From Nonlabens arenilitoris (lineage in GTDB: Bacteria > Bacteroidota > Bacteroidia > Flavobacteriales > Flavobacteriaceae), in assembly GCF_002954765.1 (NCBI RefSeq), contig NZ_MTPW01000001.1, positions 1,439,501-1,503,500 of the forward strand: a DNA stretch of 64,000 nt, read 5' to 3'. The notes under the pieces are model-generated. The model was not told the DNA's origin. It saw only the letters and a program-made list of their open reading frames with translations, and did no database searches. Both the position numbers and the translations under genes were made by a program. This document shows, in pieces, positions 63,368 to 64,000 of this stretch. Positions within the stretch are counted from its first letter, which is position 1. The number at the start of each line of letters is the position of its first letter.

Positions 63368-64000
63368 ATGCAATTAATCACTTCATTAACGAGGAAAAAA
63401 ATATCTCCTGAGCAGCTTTTTATGTTAAGCGTTTTGGTAGTTAATGGAGGTAATTATATTTACAATTTGGTCCTAGGTAGATTATTAGGGCCAGCCCAAT
63501 TTGCAGATGCTGCTATTTTAATAACCTTTTTATTGGTTCTATCTTTTCTAGCGATGACTTTCCAATTAGTCACAGCAAAATATGCTGTATTGCTTGAAAA
63601 TTCACAACTTCCTTCTTTTTTAAAAAACATTTTAAATTCTTCTCTTGTAGTAGGCATTATTGCAGGTCTTGCAGTAATATTATTTTCTGGTCAACTACAG
63701 GGTTTATTTCACACTACTAGTAAGAATATGTTTGTCATTTTTGGAGTGGCAGTTCCTTTTTACTTTTTAATGAGTGTAAATCGTGGGTTTCTACAAGGTA
63801 AGAACGATTTTAAAGGACTGGCCATTACTTATCAATCTGAAATGTTAGTAAGATTAGGTCTTACTATATTATTACTCTTTATTTTAAAAATTGATCCTAT
63901 TTTTATAGTAGCCATCGGGATACTGGTGTCTTTAATATTAGGATTATTTCCTTTTAAAATGTCTTCAGTTTTACAATTAGCCGCTGGTAAAATTGACAAT
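63368..64000 (+). CDS. polysaccharide flippase-like membrane protein, 3' end missing
   Basis: From ATG 63368 the frame is open to the window edge (211 codons). It starts LTRKKISPEQLFML and has GRLLGPAQFADAAILITFLL, LVTAKYAVLLE and a set of hydrophobic helices, typical of Wzx/MATE-like polysaccharide biosynthesis proteins (PST family). It probably moves lipid-linked sugars over the inner membrane. With STAS, YaiO and the LytTR motif it suggests polysaccharide as an output of the NO cluster. Confidence 0.82.
   Translation, partial: MQLITSLTRKKISPEQLFMLSVLVVNGGNYIYNLVLGRLLGPAQFADAAILITFLLVLSFLAMTFQLVTAKYAVLLENSQLPSFLKNILNSSLVVGIIAGLAVILFSGQLQGLFHTTSKNMFVIFGVAVPFYFLMSVNRGFLQGKNDFKGLAITYQSEMLVRLGLTILLLFILKIDPIFIVAIGILVSLILGLFPFKMSSVLQLAAGKIDN

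Noticed and set aside
63460..63657. 65-codon minus-strand frame near the end
   Set aside because: Antisense of the flippase gene, which runs off the window on the plus strand.
1..64000. tRNA, rRNA, CRISPR, insertion sequences and prophage
   Set aside because: Looked for by eye on both strands; no T-loop/acceptor pair, no regular repeat-spacer array, no transposase or integrase frame was found. A tRNA scan would be decisive.

Overview
The window is chromosomal DNA from a marine-type member of the Flavobacteriaceae (Bacteroidota). The evidence is low GC, promoters with the Bacteroidota -10 element TAnnTTTG, many lipoproteins, TonB-dependent receptors, a PorP/SprF plus OmpA pair of the type IX secretion system (T9SS), T9SS C-terminal sorting domains, and a SUF operon with DUF2480 and META neighbours. 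The 14-bp palindrome GCTTTCGCGAAAGC recurs exactly 11 times, with 3 near-copies, in genes and between them. I cannot fix the genus. I saw no rRNA, tRNA, CRISPR array, insertion sequence or prophage. No gene-free stretch exceeds 300 bases; the longest, about 290 bases at 16950-17239, holds one palindrome copy and a weak promoter.

Layout. 1-4563: the 3' part of a Met-rich outer-membrane protein, a small lipoprotein, a TetR regulator, a di-haem peroxidase, an alpha/beta hydrolase and a small Cys protein. 4554-13505: thiL, then the SUF iron-sulfur locus (sufA, sufB, lipoprotein, sufC, sufD; terminator and new promoter; sufS, META lipoprotein, sufE, sufT-like, DUF2480). 13595-20056: DUF3078 protein, hflX, a nuclease-family protein, and the PorP/SprF-OmpA pair. 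20215-26234: a TonB receptor with its DUF5689 lipoprotein, divergent from a secreted nuclease. 26285-32944: yraN, LD-carboxypeptidase, DUF1800-DUF1501 pair, metG. 33016-38917: a lipoprotein, a TolB-like protein, an M28 peptidase, and a TPP riboswitch leading a TonB receptor. 38990-45497: Rieske-like lipoprotein, greA, HIT protein, bacilliredoxin, acyltransferase, acyl-ACP desaturase, histidine kinase, enoyl-CoA hydratase. 45574-50972: a metal-uptake operon (MntR/DtxR regulator, a broken porin, binding protein, ATPase, two permeases with fused winged helices). 51119-51829: a TerB-DnaJ protein.

52034-64000 is the most interesting part. Seven tightly packed genes encode a response regulator, an H-NOX protein, a PAS histidine kinase, a FIST (NosP-type) protein, a second histidine kinase, an Hpt protein and a LytTR response regulator. 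This looks like a two-input nitric-oxide phosphorelay. After it come a secreted DUF4114/T9SS protein, a TPR-YaiO outer-membrane protein, a STAS protein and a polysaccharide flippase. The element CATTC(G/A)TC(G/T)ACACTT stands before three of these transcription units. In two of them further imperfect copies follow at 21-22 bp spacing, as expected of a LytTR operator, which suggests that the cluster defines its own regulon with surface or polysaccharide outputs.

Caution on quality: four reading frames are each broken by one missing base in a homopolymer (18183-18188, 33698-33706, 61090-61096, 61229-61240). Because all have the same sign, systematic sequencing error is more likely than four real mutations. 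A separate in-frame TGA cuts the porin at 49663-49665.
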